62,520 nt of DNA from NCBI GenBank assembly GCA_029260735.1, contig JAJDCR010000172.1:1-62520 (forward strand), read 5' to 3'. This document shows positions 40,201 to 42,975 of this stretch, one piece after another. The translations under genes were made by a program, and so were the position numbers. The notes beneath the pieces were generated by a model. It was not told the DNA's origin. It ran no database searches and saw only the letters and a list, made by a program, of their open reading frames with translations. The stretch is from Planctomycetota bacterium. Lineage in GTDB: Bacteria > Planctomycetota > Uabimicrobiia > Uabimicrobiales > Uabimicrobiaceae. Each line of letters starts with the position of its first letter. Within the stretch, counting starts at the first letter, position 1.

Positions 40201-42975
40201 TAGTAGTAACGCACCCACTCCTTCTCCGAAAACGGTTCCGTTAGCATCTGCTCCAAAAGGTTGACATTGGTTATTGGGAGATAAGATTTGCATTTGAGAG
40301 TACTGGATAAAACGACTGGGGTGAAGAAATAAATTAGTCCCCCCAACAATCGCAACTTCGCAGGCTCTTTCCTTTAAACTTTGGCAAGCAAGATAAACAG
40401 CCGTACCTGAAGAGGAACAGGCCGTATCTAAAGAAATGCTAGGGCCGTGAAGATCAAAAAAATAAGAAATGCGATTGGCTATCTGATAGTAATCAGAGTT
40501 GCGGTAGCCACCAGCTCCTTTTAGCGATGCCTCATTGGTTAAAATTCCATAGTCACTGGCAATTACTCCGACAAAAACCCCCGTATTTTTATTAAACTCT
40601 TGGGGATTATAACCAGCGTCTTCTAGTAGCCCCCAAGCCACTTCTAAAAAAAGCCTTTGCTGAGGGTCCATTTCTTGGGCTTCTTTAGGAGAGATGTGAA
40701 AAAAAGGAGCATCAAAGCTATCTACATCATCAAGAAAACCGCCTTTTAGATTGTGGCTCTTAGTGACAGGAGTCTTGCCTGCGCTAAAAAGTAAAATTTG
40801 CTTCCTTCTATTCTCTGGTATTTTCTCTATACAAGAATTCCCGGTTTGCAAGTTTTTCCAAAACTCGGAAAGGTTTGCTGCTTGAGGATATTTACCATTC
40901 ATTCCAACAACTGCAATATCTTCGATTTGCTGTACGACAAAAGGCTCAAGAAAGTTTTTTTGAGAGCCATTGGTATCTGCCTTTTTTGTGTAGTTATTCG
41001 CCAAATCTTCGATTGCGCTTTGTAAAGTACGATGTTCAAACAAAAATGTCGACGGGAGTTGAGGAAACTCTTTTTTTAATTCGACAGTTATTTCAACTGC
41101 CTTAAAAGAATCATCAACATACTTTTCCAACTCTTCCGTTAAATCTATTTGTTTTATCGATAGAGCTTGGGTAAATATTTTTTTCGTTTTCCGCACAATA
41201 GTTTGCTCATAGCTATTCGCTTTTGTCTTTTTTGGCAGTCTTAAGGCAAGGTTGGCAGGGCCAAGAGTTTTTTCAAGAAAGTGGATTTCTTGCAAATATC
41301 TCGGAGAAAATATACATTGTAGGCTTCCATTTTTTCTATTCAGACTTTGTTTTTTTGCTATTTCCTGCAAAAACTGTTTGGCGGGTTCATTTTTGGCTGT
41401 AGACTTAAATGTGATTTTGATTTTTGAGAGATTACGTTCTTGGGCGATCTCTCCGAGTTTGGCCATCATACGATGTTCTACACCACGCCCTAAGACTCGG
41501 CAACTGAGCATGAAGCTATCTAAACTCAGCTCTTTAGAGCCTAGTTTAAAAATCACAATTCCCACTAGTCCGTAGTCTCCAAAGCGATCACGGACTCTAA
41601 CTCCCCAGCACTCTTGATTTTTTGCCTCTGTTAGCTGTTGGATTTCTGTTCGGGAACGGCGAATTGTGGTAAAGTTGAACTGATTTGTTCTTTGAGTAAT
41701 CTGAGATACTCGGCTCAGATCTATTTTTGTGATGGGTTCTATTTTTATGATTATATCTAAGTTCTTGATAAAAGAAACAAAGTCCAGGCTCTCATTTTTA
41801 AACTTATCTCGTCTCTTCTCTTCTTGGTACATTTGAGTTCTTTTTGCATCTTCCTCGGTCAGAGAGTCATGGTCTAGAACAGACAAAGAGTTTAAGAATG
41901 GAAGGGTTGATTTTTTAGACCATTCAATGGCCAACACTTCTGGACAATGGGCCCGCACCTCATTACATTCAATAGGATTGTCGTCGATAAATAAGAATGA
42001 GTCTAATCCTAAATTTAAAGACTTGGCTAAAGATTTTAAATTTTTTGACTTAGAGAGCCAGTTAATACGGCTATCTACGATATGCTTTTTCTTTAGTCGC
42101 ATGGATCGTTTATGAGAAAAAATATTCCAGACATCTTTAGGATTATTCTTACTGCAAAGGCAAAGCAAAATACCCTGTTCATATTGTTTAATGAGGAAAT
42201 CTTGTAATTGGCGAAATTCTTTTGTCACCTTTATTTCTTTTATCCCCCCTTCCCCACAAACTCCTTCCCATAAGGTATTGTCACAATCGACCACAATTAC
42301 CTTATATTTTTTGCTATTTATCATATAAAAGTGTCTGACTATAACCATTGCCATTAGTTGAAAATATTCTGTTGAGTAGGGAATGTGTCCCATTTCATTG
42401 CGAAGGGGATCGTGAATCTGTTCTTCTTGGCATTGGTGATGAAAATCTTCTAGCTTTAAATAGTTGATGTTGCGGAGTTTCTTTATCTCTGTCGATAGCT
42501 TATTTTCAAACTGCTGAATTAATGGTAGCTCTAGAGTATGGTTTTCCATAAAAGAAGGACAAACTAGAATTAAGGTAGGGCAATAGAAATTTGCAGAGTA
42601 AGCTTGTAGAGCAGTCAAAAAATCGTTAGTAGTGACTTGAAGATGATTTTCTAATACCGAGAGCTGTCTATCATTCTTTAGGGGATTTAAAAATAAACTG
42701 CACCAATCTTCCAGTCTTAAAAAGATTACATTTAACCCCTTTTTGTTTGTAGCTAGTACACTTTCTTTATTCAAGAGTTCTTGAAAAACTTGATTGTAAG
42801 GGGCTATTTTTGTTTGCAGAGGCAATCCCAATTGGTTTATCCAAAACTCCATCCTAGGCAATATCGGGTTTACAGTGAATGTACTGGCCAAGCTGATGGA
42901 GTATTTGGTTTCGAGAGGAGAATCTAGCGATAATTTTTCTTTCTGCTGTCTAATAAAAGGGTTACTTTTATTCAT
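16198..42975 (-). CDS. Giant trans-AT polyketide synthase (FkbH loading, eight KS, sulfotransferase, terminal C)
   Basis: One uninterrupted gene of about 8,925 residues. Domain order is FkbH-ACP1; KS1-ACP2; KS2-KR-ACP3; KS3-linker repeats-ACP4; KS4-ACP5-ER; KS5-DH-ACP6; KS6-ACP7; KS7-sulfotransferase-ACP8; KS8-ACP9; C. After every KS lies an adapter region of about 100-180 residues ending in an LPxYPFxxxxYW-type motif, as in trans-AT synthases, and no AT domain exists, so malonyl units must be supplied in trans. There is one KR and one DH, in different modules, so several beta-keto groups are unreduced or processed in trans. A TTG at 42979-42981 is in frame, but AGAGG is spaced for the ATG at 42975. 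The stop overlaps the FAAL-PlsC start. Domain features are listed separately. The protein is presumably cytoplasmic and its chain would pass to the NRPS through the terminal C domain. Confidence 0.96.
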   Translation of the reverse strand: MNKSNPFIRQQKEKLSLDSPLETKYSISLASTFTVNPILPRMEFWINQLGLPLQTKIAPYNQVFQELLNKESVLATNKKGLNVIFLRLEDWCSLFLNPLKNDRQLSVLENHLQVTTNDFLTALQAYSANFYCPTLILVCPSFMENHTLELPLIQQFENKLSTEIKKLRNINYLKLEDFHHQCQEEQIHDPLRNEMGHIPYSTEYFQLMAMVIVRHFYMINSKKYKVIVVDCDNTLWEGVCGEGGIKEIKVTKEFRQLQDFLIKQYEQGILLCLCSKNNPKDVWNIFSHKRSMRLKKKHIVDSRINWLSKSKNLKSLAKSLNLGLDSFLFIDDNPIECNEVRAHCPEVLAIEWSKKSTLPFLNSLSVLDHDSLTEEDAKRTQMYQEEKRRDKFKNESLDFVSFIKNLDIIIKIEPITKIDLSRVSQITQRTNQFNFTTIRRSRTEIQQLTEAKNQECWGVRVRDRFGDYGLVGIVIFKLGSKELSLDSFMLSCRVLGRGVEHRMMAKLGEIAQERNLSKIKITFKSTAKNEPAKQFLQEIAKKQSLNRKNGSLQCIFSPRYLQEIHFLEKTLGPANLALRLPKKTKANSYEQTIVRKTKKIFTQALSIKQIDLTEELEKYVDDSFKAVEITVELKKEFPQLPSTFLFEHRTLQSAIEDLANNYTKKADTNGSQKNFLEPFVVQQIEDIAVVGMNGKYPQAANLSEFWKNLQTGNSCIEKIPENRRKQILLFSAGKTPVTKSHNLKGGFLDDVDSFDAPFFHISPKEAQEMDPQQRLFLEVAWGLLEDAGYNPQEFNKNTGVFVGVIASDYGILTNEASLKGAGGYRNSDYYQIANRISYFFDLHGPSISLDTACSSSGTAVYLACQSLKERACEVAIVGGTNLFLHPSRFIQYSQMQILSPNNQCQPFGADANGTVFGEGVGALLLKPLKSAQRDRDNIYGVIKASAINSGGKTKGFTVPNPQAQAQVISQALDKAKINPQTINYLEAHGTGTSLGDPIELRGLSIAFQQNSKKLENQYCAIGSVKANIGHLESCAAIAGITKVLLQMKYKKLVPSLNATKLNPLIPFTESPFYVQQNLSNWERITQKENGTRRTYPLRAGVSSFGAGGSNSHIILEEYLPPQKETKPKDSQAHLIVLSAKNEGRLRLIVQELRAFLAENGENLLLSDIAYTLQVGRGAMNERLAFIANSIPHLLEKLTQYGNEKSPREGLYEGNLIDRGKSNPFLEKLREKTAHTINSHKDLKKIAQMWVSGTKMDWQLLHKESNSHRVSLPTYPFAKEKYWIRENEFSSVQQEQKSKSQRLLEKLLAQKSRLPLDSKLLRQKTLYKIKEFLGDIIKLSPNKIDAREDLEVYGVDSIMITQLNMKLEEVFGEISKTLLFEYLNLEELAEYFTKEHRPECLAWTGISSCQEKIFSEKNLNLVHQRASGQNSPPSFSCHNSQAIAIIGMSGLYPQAETLEKYWRNLKEGKDSITEIPTSRWSIEKFYHPDKEEAIEQGKSYSKWGGFVDSFAEFDPLFFKISPREAMNIDPQERLFLQASWKALEDAGYTRNTLKEKYQQRVGVFAGITKTGFDLYGPELWGRGEKFFPRTSFGSLANRLSYFLNVRGPSMPIDTMCSSSLTAIHEACQHINRGECSLAFAGGVNLYLHPSNYVELCAQRMLSLGSKCKGFGAGGDGFVPGEGAGVVLLKPLKAAIKDKNVIHAVIRATNVNHGGKTNGYFVPNPKAQAQLIRDTLDKAGVNARHISYVEAHGTGTELGDPIEITGLTQAFEKDTKEFSFCKIGSSKSNIGHLEAAAGIAGLTKIVLQMKYQEIVPSLHAQSLNPNISFEKTPFIVNQKLTPWERPVIEGKEVPLLAGISSFGAGGSNAHVILEEYHSVIGSAEIATQTRKKDFVIIPLSARTKEQLLGRAQDLLQFLRTSPSIPIKSLAYTLQVGREPMEERLGFIVYSLQDLKEKLKKFLAMLPLLGNFDINNFDIGQVKNNKEILAMFPPSELEEIIERYMGEKKLSNILGWWIKGVNLNWDKLYGEIKPKRISLPTYPFAKNRYWIQDKENKQTSSPSKNIFFPALKLYQESWVNIPDLLSSSSLTKSIVYVGLQDEIHNDLKRYFLGERKYWFSIESLERERAEVYKKLCNAPLQIIYRPNAEKKRQTIEDIFWLLKNLGSKIEQLILIGSDQSPYDLSWIGYERSINLAIPDIQMTVLYNSPSAKAIIHCMGNSGVYRYKKGKCQQLSFEVLDDDLEREIPTRENETYVITGAMGGLGQLFATHLAQNRAHLVLLGRSKKISKHEEFLDKLIEAGASSARYEVVNVQDQAKLESIAKKIESSNSKITGVIHAAGIEGKKQITDLEWTEFNEILLANIEGSNALEQAFQRCQWICHFSSSSAVLGDFGNCAYSVGKRYQMALGTTLGKKENPRIITISWPLWKEGAMGFSNPASTDLYLKGSGQAWLRAKEGISAFENIIYKKYSPVLVLRGDQIRIRDFLERKYKAESFSKEKESISQKLAPRKLPSLELNDKSIEEKVRQDLKSIVESLVKVPVDQQDVEENFVDYGFDSITLAEFAQKLRKFYKIEISPAVFFSQTNLTQLAKHLTSSFTPTFTELYQAPEIEARVNKPYQRKEKQSVFLSPDLAQRKSYNSANIAIIGVSGLFPGAKTPEEFWQLLAAQETAVKEVSVSRWGKISDYYELNDKNSSKSYSKWAGMIDSIDSFDPAFFEISPLEAEFMAPEERLFLMKSYHALEDAGLNVKNLSKERVGVFLGMEESGYLPLQQKWAAESSEAKGLGVSSSGTAMIASHLSYFFNFRGPTIAINTACSSSLVAFHQACTSLQTGESNLALVGGISLLPSPQNYVLMSQAGMLSPDGKCQTFSQNANGIVCGETVVVVVLKRLDDAKENKHHIYGIVRNSGINSDGKTNGVTAPSGEAQSTLVRETYEQKKINVEDVGYIVTHGTGTKLGDPVEVNALRDAFRDQTKKKQYCALTSNKPNLGHTLAASGLVNVVNLLYAIKHQMIPGSLYCQKENDYIQWEESPFYVNKTNKVWLGGDEKPRLGAVSSFGRSGTNAHVVIQEYIETKPESEEEEYEKNTLFEKGLLLVSAKTENQLRSYIKNIYSYIEEKKTIDLTKLIYTFQVGREEMKHRLAIVVQDRDQLLNDLKSAIEGKLSLAIFSGVLHKKQGLQIGETEEENRFIQELVANNRLHKLAELWANGTKIDWKQSYAPENLQRLNELPTYPFLENKYWISELNGGASVLSRSKSDISIIHPLLQNVLEKDVFLSLKQELSPQGKAKFKGKSKTPRKIINLPHYPFTQKRYWISELKDKKNSLEALLTHPLLHKNISGFLQKQGSQFVLKHKSKVSEKTKPKRINLPHYPFAKKRYWISKLSEKRNDLALLTHPLLQENISDCLQNKLSKSALRYKIRISEKPKRISLPNYFFSKKQYWISKTQSTADSKFISPAELDAVKLKNLSEVENIETERSIEKTVSVGLPLLSLVDFTSYENQSFYSKDQVPKEILQKKLTNLSEQEMNQTISLKNLEDQLTSSLAKALYLKKSDVDREAPFMEIGLDSIVGVEWIQTINQEYKTNISVTKIYHYPTIKSLTRFLKKECSKNILLSPKIQELNNSPKAKSSHSLLPKTLPKSFSQPTENILPSLDSLDKKNEDNRIAIIGKSGQFPQAKNLKEFWENIAQGKDCISEIPENRWSAEAYYSEKGGEGKTDCRWMGVLESADKFDSLFFQISPAEAKWMDPQQRIFLENCWSCIENAGINPKTLSSSRCGVFVGCTTGDYGQSLPEKLNGRHLLGASSSILSARISYFLNLKGPCLSIDTACSSSLVAIAEACTSLMTRTSDIALAGGVCILSGPSLHIMASQSGMLSKDGRCFTFDDRANGFVPGEGVGVLLLKRLKDALADQDPISGIICGWSVNQDGRTNGITAPSLDSQIMLEKDLYERFGTPPETISMVEAHGTGTKIGDPIEVEALKESFQAQTSKKQFCALGSIKSNIGHLLTAAGVAGVIKTLLCLEHQKLVPSANFQTLNSHISLENSPFYINTKLQSWNSRPGIPRRAAISSFGFSGTNAHLVIEEASKRATSISQSQGCFIFPLSAKNEKQLKVYAKELYLFLEEKQTLVERKEYSLENIAYTLQIGRRAMEERIAFIAEDLSGLLKKLLSFLESKKTRGYYQGSAELRDEYLGSLSVVDEVDEDDEDGEDDEDMTQTIKSWIEKKKYSKLTELWIKGAIFDWNQLYGKEKPKRIGLPTYPFSRERYWITKTPNNAVIPKQTAARNKQAMEPTFEVSNLLPEDSLETFELSPVIQNEVSKEVLERELKISLAKTLYMKESDIKFKKTFQEMGLDSIVGIEWVGAINQKYKTNITATKIYDYPTVHEFSEYLQKQVQALKPSFPVSPFLSIEKNNESQSDSSRPIEPIEKKENSPLKPTKEQLSHFSFPTDEKAIRPESLGNPLFQERYRCKWSYFTGSMYKKIASEKLVIKMSQANLLSFFGSAGLTPEELEASILEIQSQLRPDQPYGMCLISDIHDSKQEMRQAELFIRYQIPVIEIAAFASISLPLVYCRIKGLSQTKEGTLVIPRRLIGKCSRLEVARLFLTPPPLYIVEQLLESKLISPEEAALSQKIPMVDDLAIEANSGGHTDGGVAFSLVPSMISLRDKMMHEYSYRECIMVGCGGGIGTPLAIVSAFQLGAEFIFTGSINQCTIESGAHPVVKDILSSLSIHDVTMAPAGDMFEIGAKVQVVKKNTEFPWRANKLYQLFTQHNSLESIPLSVQEELEKHYFKRSLGEVWREVCQYKQRKNPQQLQEAKENPRLRLRLILQWYFSHSNAVTFAGNLEEKDNFQIHCGPALGSFNQWVKGTNYESWKNRPVDKITELLFTQACSLLKKPPKHYQYEEISGIAIIGKSGQFPQAKTLDEFWKNLAQGKDCISEIPRHRWSIKKHYNPKGGEGKTNSKWMGALEEADKFDPLFFNISPVEAQSMDPQQRVFMESAWSCIEDAGINPETLSSSRCGVFVGCAAGDYGKSFSGDSLNSKYLTGSSTSILSARISYFLNLKGPCLSIDTACSSSLVAISEACTSLVNKNSDLALAGGVCVLASPSMHITTSQSGMLSPDGRCFSFDARANGFVPGEGVGVILLKRLDDALRDQDSICGVIRGWGINQDGKTNGITAPSVNSQTILEKEVYERFGIHPESISLVEAHGTGTKLGDPIEVEALTKSFQSQTSEKHFCALGSVKSNIGHLLTAAGISGVIKVLLCLKYKKLVPSAHFQSINPHISLENSPFYINTKLKDWKSPGAPRRATISSFGFSGTNAHLVIEEAPASLFPASTSISPEPNIFIVPISAKTKEQLRTYVQHLHLFLKEREISEISGKESFTAKEFAYTLQVGRQAMEERLIFLVKDLSDLEDKFSLFLEKQESIKDFFQGYVDQEDEALSALLSDEDMKETIQMWVRKKKYGQLIKLWIKGFSFDWRLLYGEAKPPRISLPTYPFARERYWIPEMESKEISSKADYFLPKIHPLLHENTSHFSRQRFTSQFTGEEFFLNDHLVGGKKVFPGVGYLEMARVAIERASRKPQENTFLHLQNIVWSQPLFFDESIKNPQKKVRIALLEKENGQISYEIYTELEKENITVHSQGLAEFKKNKDASSLDIKQIQSQMKKRTLDGKTCYAAFKTLGLDYGFTFQGIEKIYQGENQVLAKLTLPSSIRETQKSFVLHPSMVDSALQSSIGLIEDITFLKLSLPFALESLEIFNSCSNEMYAWVRYCELNPSKEITKIDIDLCDKEGNICLKMRKFSSRVLKYKVNSKHIRLLNKLEKKRNSSKNLQKSKSFSPIKENKSWEEKVHWYLKKEFSTLLKLPIHKVEMKAPFEKYGLDSVLAIDLTNQLEKTFGSLPKTLFFEYKNLAELANYLMSSQNSKLISLLKPSSMEAPILSSLPRVGVKSKEKTKKDFPRFPTNFPKNTPSQPLDIAIIGLSGRYPQASNIKEYWKNLEEGKDCITPIPKERWDWRDYFSDDPSKEGFHSSKWGGFIEGAYEFDPLFFSISPREAQFMDPQERLFLQCAYATLEDAGYTRENLGQNVGVYVGVMYEEYQLYGVQATKQGKPLALGGNPSSIANRVSYFFDFHGPSMAIDTMCSSSLTAIYLACQDIQQRNCHFAIAGGVNLSLHPNKYLMLSQGNFVSEKGRCESFGEGGSGYVPGEGVGAVLLKTLPEAIADGDQIYGLIKGCAINHGGKTNGYTVPTPQAQAQVVRQAIKKAKIDPRSISYIEAHGTGTSLGDPIEIEGLRKVFQDYTKDQKFCAIGSVKSNIGHCESAAGIAALTKVLLQLQYKKLVPSLHSEKLNPHIDFEKTPFLVQQELDNWERPILEIEGKAQEYPRIAGISSFGAGGANAHILIQEYISPKVSSSFSLEKELPIAIILSAKNENRLLEKIKELRETLQNSEKPFLEHQLRDIAYTLQVGREAMEERLAFVVSSIFELVGKLKNFLSRKRKEIDFHRGNTQEGKQKLAALMAKPNFYEMIELALEKKELTLLLDLWVKGFSFDWSKLYSQTKPNKPVRISLPTYPFTQKSYFIDQRKEFFDKDNDKDNEKDDEIDNDKDDEKMREKIHEKITSSKSEKITLASLQKELKSSLGETLLLDEEDMRDKQFDDLGMDSILGVKWINKLNKKYGISISITAFLDYPNISDFILFIAKELQEQGLIEMDTSSIDESSPKLETKISLNKFSSPLENQEKSKSSPIFSKHSSEKNPSLEKKFLPSKQIAIIGINGHYPKAQNLEELWDNLSLGKDCITEVPPERWDWQEHSSSKWGGFLSNIDKFDPLFFRISPIEAELVDPQERLLLQVAWHTIEDAGYTPNQINQTGKVGVFLGVMHQEYNKLIEQAGEPLGNSTSFWKIANRLSHFFDFTGPSLVVNTACSSSLTAIHMACESLFRGECTLAIAGGANLSLTPQKFLDMEQVGIMRKSKDTKEDGFILGEGVGTVLLKPLEQAILNQDNIYGVIRGSTINHSGSTEGIMVPSPERQVNLIEEAWKEAQVSPQEINYIEASLSGLQKGDQSELKALETVFANIPSRIFLNSIKPNIGHLEGASGISQLTKVLLQMKHKKLLPSSLEGIEGKGHFYLPEKLQFWPPNASNGKPSSPRLAIINSFGGGGANAHLVVEEYVGTNQKKSVFLEKESIFLLSAKTSEQLDIYAQVWLEFLERSLSFPKNEVSLESIACTLQLGRVHMPYRLAIIGKNKTQIRETLESYLKNNSSPIYTGYVSPSSLPEKKISGKNHSLLELAKLWTKGIPVEWKNFYSEASKPRKISLPVYPFRQRKCWVGSRKMPSHFKSPEIQIKSPAPSLAKVVQPAVFILSTPRAGSTLLRVMLMGNSQLFAPPELYLSVFSDMEEREEWAKKHKQQVIEIGLFQTIQNFPGIGEEEAASIIEKLRREKTSIREVYQYLQEKIPGQYLVDKTPFRGWEVERDFLRQGKEIIPDSFYIHLVRHPISVMESLVRTHLVRSIPHHPGEDPWSIAERTWNNVNCDIDSYLEKIPSHRQLFIRYEDFVQSPEKTMREICSRLQIDFEPSMLTPYEGERLTRGSHGGSTVGDPHFLRHQKIDPEQAQSWKKHINKWSYLTAPSLELLNQFGYEGKPTSSPKIKIENPRFSKDIQKTSLQIQTELIEDLCHISKVEKDEVTTDAILSEYGLTSLLVEEWAKKIKERYGLSFSSSTFFEFPTIEALARFIYSQQEKLPLEVSPLPSSLKQDESRLEEKETSSLPSLSSDIAIIGMSGLMPGASSLEEFWENLWQGRCAISKIPPNRWKGNNLSPPAKWGAFLEDVDTFDAEFFRISSREAKYMDPQQRLLLETVWKTIENSGYTSSRLAKNEVGTFVGVSSSDYQEVVKEQENPSETPLMLGSATFLMSNRISHFFNFTGPSEIINNACASSLVAVHRAIQAIQSEECNLALVAGVNLLLSPKGSQRAFHMDLLSPDGVVRSFDEKAQGYVRGEGVGAIILKPLREAEKDQDKIYAVIKGSAINHNGRNISFAAPNQKAQAEVIQKAYRKAQISPQTISYIEAHATASELGDAIEMKAYEEALGGEKEKRCAIGSVKPNIGHLEAASGMASLFKVILSLSHKKIPPQIHLDKVSSQIEMENTPFYFPLTGQEWKPLLKEDGRAIPRRAGVHSFALGGSNAHIILEEYPDFSLSQEEEYPQVFVLSARNKASLKEYLKKILCFVQEQEKIPFSEVVHTLQVAREPMKERLAFLVRSRDDFFQKSLAYLESEMLNGVYVGQAKSHSQIQLLEGSSGEKFIQEMIQNQEWEKLMVFWTQGEEVDWAKLHKKRPCLPIPSYPFARKRYWCEKVTSSNSLKNSSPSFQQGKDKNKDKNEDKKEINSSMVLSSLQSNLQRMLDLPPEKIIATVSLQDLGVDSLALIELKNHLEEEFFIQLSTTPFTKKQKLKTLAEEIIQNLNISSKELGNLTLNSPHPQSTPLSMTQEWFFDHPELPQIHQWNVSFLLQITQPLEGSILKKALHYLYQHHDSLRLRIVEEEGTRKQVFSKEKVDFSIYKIKEAALLEQKKELEEVCQKAQKQINIYQGPIMKAILFEWEKEKTQRFLITIHHLASDGFSLIIFLRDLEKVYRQLEKGEAPALTPALPYQVYSQKTWEYAQSREVKKELSFWSQISQKISQNSLKPIQLDYPKGKARDKDWQALITAISEDKTQRLIKTAQNQGCELYELIFTAFFLAYTSWNRSNSLLTEFVLSGRHSPLPGIDISRTIGWCHTFFPFYTQLKNIGKKGKRKSLRSKGEKILKDVHQNLQDIPYEGIHFGLLRYLCQDEEIQKSMLGIPQPEVKFLYHGGLFNQAMRSSSFFRKAPESRGDVFAPDNIAKYKFYNYVYFAKGKLCLDLAFNTNLHKKSTIEKLMTKYLEVLDSFLEEPKPSNGENV
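16216..17589 (-). other. PKS C-terminal NRPS-type condensation domain
   Basis: Residues about 8463-8920 form a condensation domain with HHLASDG (H8600, H8601, D8605), an intact HHxxxDG motif. It would join the finished polyketide on ACP9 to an amine or hydroxyl, giving an amide or ester. The natural partner is the NRPS encoded downstream, but that protein begins with a FAAL-ACP and has its own C domain. Confidence 0.88.
17641..19689 (-). other. PKS module 8: KS8-ACP9
   Basis: KS8 (about 7763-8181) has C7923 in NNACASSL and H8058 in EAHATASELGD, where HGTGT has become HATAS. The second histidine motif KPNIGHLE is normal. The triad residues remain, but the altered loops make elongation uncertain. 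ACP9 has S8410 in GVDSLALIEL. A Lys/Asp/Asn-rich linker precedes ACP9. Confidence 0.85.
17862..17900 (-). repeat. Coding microsatellite (Lys/Asp/Asn linker before ACP9)
   Basis: Tandem TTTTTGTCTTTG-type units on the plus strand encode a KDKNKDKNEDKK-like linker on the minus strand. It is in frame and lies between the KS8 adapter and ACP9. Confidence 0.75.
19801..22701 (-). other. PKS module 7: KS7 (non-elongating)-sulfotransferase-ACP8
   Basis: KS7 (about 6759-7160) keeps C6914 (NTACSSSL) and H7081 (KPNIGHLE), but the EAHGTGT motif reads EASLSGL with S7044 in place of the catalytic His. This predicts transacylation without decarboxylative extension. A sulfotransferase domain follows, then ACP8 with S7688 in GLTSLLVEEW, where Thr replaces the usual Asp before the serine. 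The module probably modifies the chain without lengthening it. Confidence 0.85.
20086..20940 (-). other. In-line PAPS-dependent sulfotransferase domain
   Basis: Residues about 7346-7630 match the sulfotransferase fold: the 5'-phosphosulfate loop VFILSTPRAGSTLLR near the start, and a 3'-phosphate motif LVRHPISVMES (R7483). About 285 residues is right for the family. In CurM and cyanobacterial olefin synthases an ST is followed by a TE to make a terminal alkene. Here it sits between a KS and an ACP with another module after it. Confidence 0.85.
22906..25080 (-). other. PKS module 6: KS6-ACP7
   Basis: KS6 (about 5966-6396) has C6133 in DTMCSSSL, EAHGTGT and KSNIGHCE, and resembles KS2. A hydrophilic Asp/Lys/Asn/Glu run lies between its adapter and ACP7. 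ACP7 has S6653 in GMDSILGVKW with W6659 at Ser+6, the third ACP with the beta-branching signature. Confidence 0.88.
23181..23252 (-). repeat. Coding microsatellite (Asp/Lys/Asn/Glu linker before ACP7)
   Basis: A run of ATCTTTGTCATT-like units on the plus strand encodes a DKDNDKDNEKDD-type linker of about 24 residues between the KS6 adapter and ACP7. It is in frame. Length variation by replication slippage would be tolerated in steps of three bases. Confidence 0.8.
25246..28275 (-). other. PKS module 5: KS5-DH-ACP6
   Basis: KS5 (about 4901-5320) has C5066, EAHGTGT and KSNIGHLL and looks very close to KS4. The DH (about 5516-5800) has H5546 in DHLVGGKKVFPG (HxxxGxxxxP) and D5720 in DSALQ (DxxxQ), so both catalytic residues are present. 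ACP6 has S5874 in GLDSVLAID. No KR is in the module, so the hydroxyl substrate must come from a trans KR or from the preceding module. Confidence 0.9.
28288..31998 (-). other. PKS module 4: KS4-ACP5-ER
   Basis: KS4 (about 3660-4079) has C3824 (DTACSSSL), EAHGTGT and KSNIGHLL. An acidic Asp/Glu run lies in its adapter. ACP5 has S4348 in GLDSIVGIEW with W4354. The ER (about 4450-4896) is of the FMN-dependent PfaD type, with EANSGGHTDGG (H4641), GCGGGIGTP and TMAPAGDMFEIGAKVQV. KR and DH are absent, so the ER must act on a double bond made in trans, plausibly a beta-branch. Confidence 0.88.
30351..30404 (-). repeat. Coding microsatellite (Asp/Glu linker after KS4)
   Basis: TTCATCGTC-type units encode a strongly acidic DEVDEDDEDGEDDED-like stretch within the KS4 adapter. 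It is the third charged low-complexity expansion in this protein. Confidence 0.75.
32176..35058 (-). other. PKS module 3: KS3-linker repeats-ACP4
   Basis: KS3 (about 2640-3068) keeps C2813 (NTACSSSL), the histidine in VTHGTGT and NKPNLGHT. It is divergent elsewhere: APEERL replaces DPQQRL-type sequence and IVCGETVVVVV replaces the usual GEGVGVVLL. After the adapter come four tandem linker copies (separate entry). ACP4 has S3563 in GLDSIVGVEW with Trp at Ser+6 (W3569), the signature associated with beta-branching ACPs. Confidence 0.88.
32641..33300 (-). repeat. Fourfold tandem repeat of KS-flanking linker / DH start
   Basis: Four in-frame copies of an LPxYxFxxxxYWIS block begin at residues 3226, 3299, 3364 and 3426, giving periods of about 73, 65 and 62 residues. 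The first three are followed by HPLLxxxxS..-type sequence, the same as the junction into the real DH of module 5 (IHPLLHENTSHFSRQ). Copies two and three are closest to each other. None reaches the DH HxxxGxxxxP motif. They look like repeated partial duplications of the linker plus the first DH strand. Confidence 0.9.
35206..38655 (-). other. PKS module 2: KS2-KR-ACP3
   Basis: KS2 (about 1441-1874) has C1615 in DTMCSSSL, EAHGTGT and KSNIGHLE. The KR structural half begins near 2040. The catalytic half starts at about 2251 with the nucleotide-binding TGAMGGLG and has Y2395 in AYSVGKRY after FSSSSAVLG. I see neither a clear LDD nor a diagnostic Trp, so I do not assign hydroxyl stereochemistry. 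ACP3 has S2555 in GFDSITLAEF. This is the only KR in the protein. Confidence 0.9.
38806..40923 (-). other. PKS module 1: KS1-ACP2
   Basis: KS1 (about 685-1118) has C853 in DTACSSSG, EAHGTGT and KANIGHLE, so the Cys-His-His triad is complete. The KS-flanking adapter ends in LPTYPFAKEKYW. ACP2 has S1356 in GVDSIMI. No reductive domain lies in the module, so it would extend the glyceryl starter to a beta-keto intermediate unless a trans enzyme acts. Confidence 0.9.
40981..42975 (-). other. PKS loading module: FkbH-like domain and ACP1
   Basis: Residues 1 to about 570 form an FkbH-like protein: an N-terminal helical region, a HAD-type motif DCDNTLWEG with D230 and D232, a second HAD region (FLFIDDNPIECNEVR), and a GNAT-like C-terminal part (RDRFGDYGLVGI). 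Known FkbH proteins take glyceryl from 1,3-bisphosphoglycerate, dephosphorylate it and place it on an ACP. ACP1 has S623 in DDSFKAVE. A glycerate-derived starter is therefore likely; lactate is an alternative reported for related loading domains. Confidence 0.85.
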
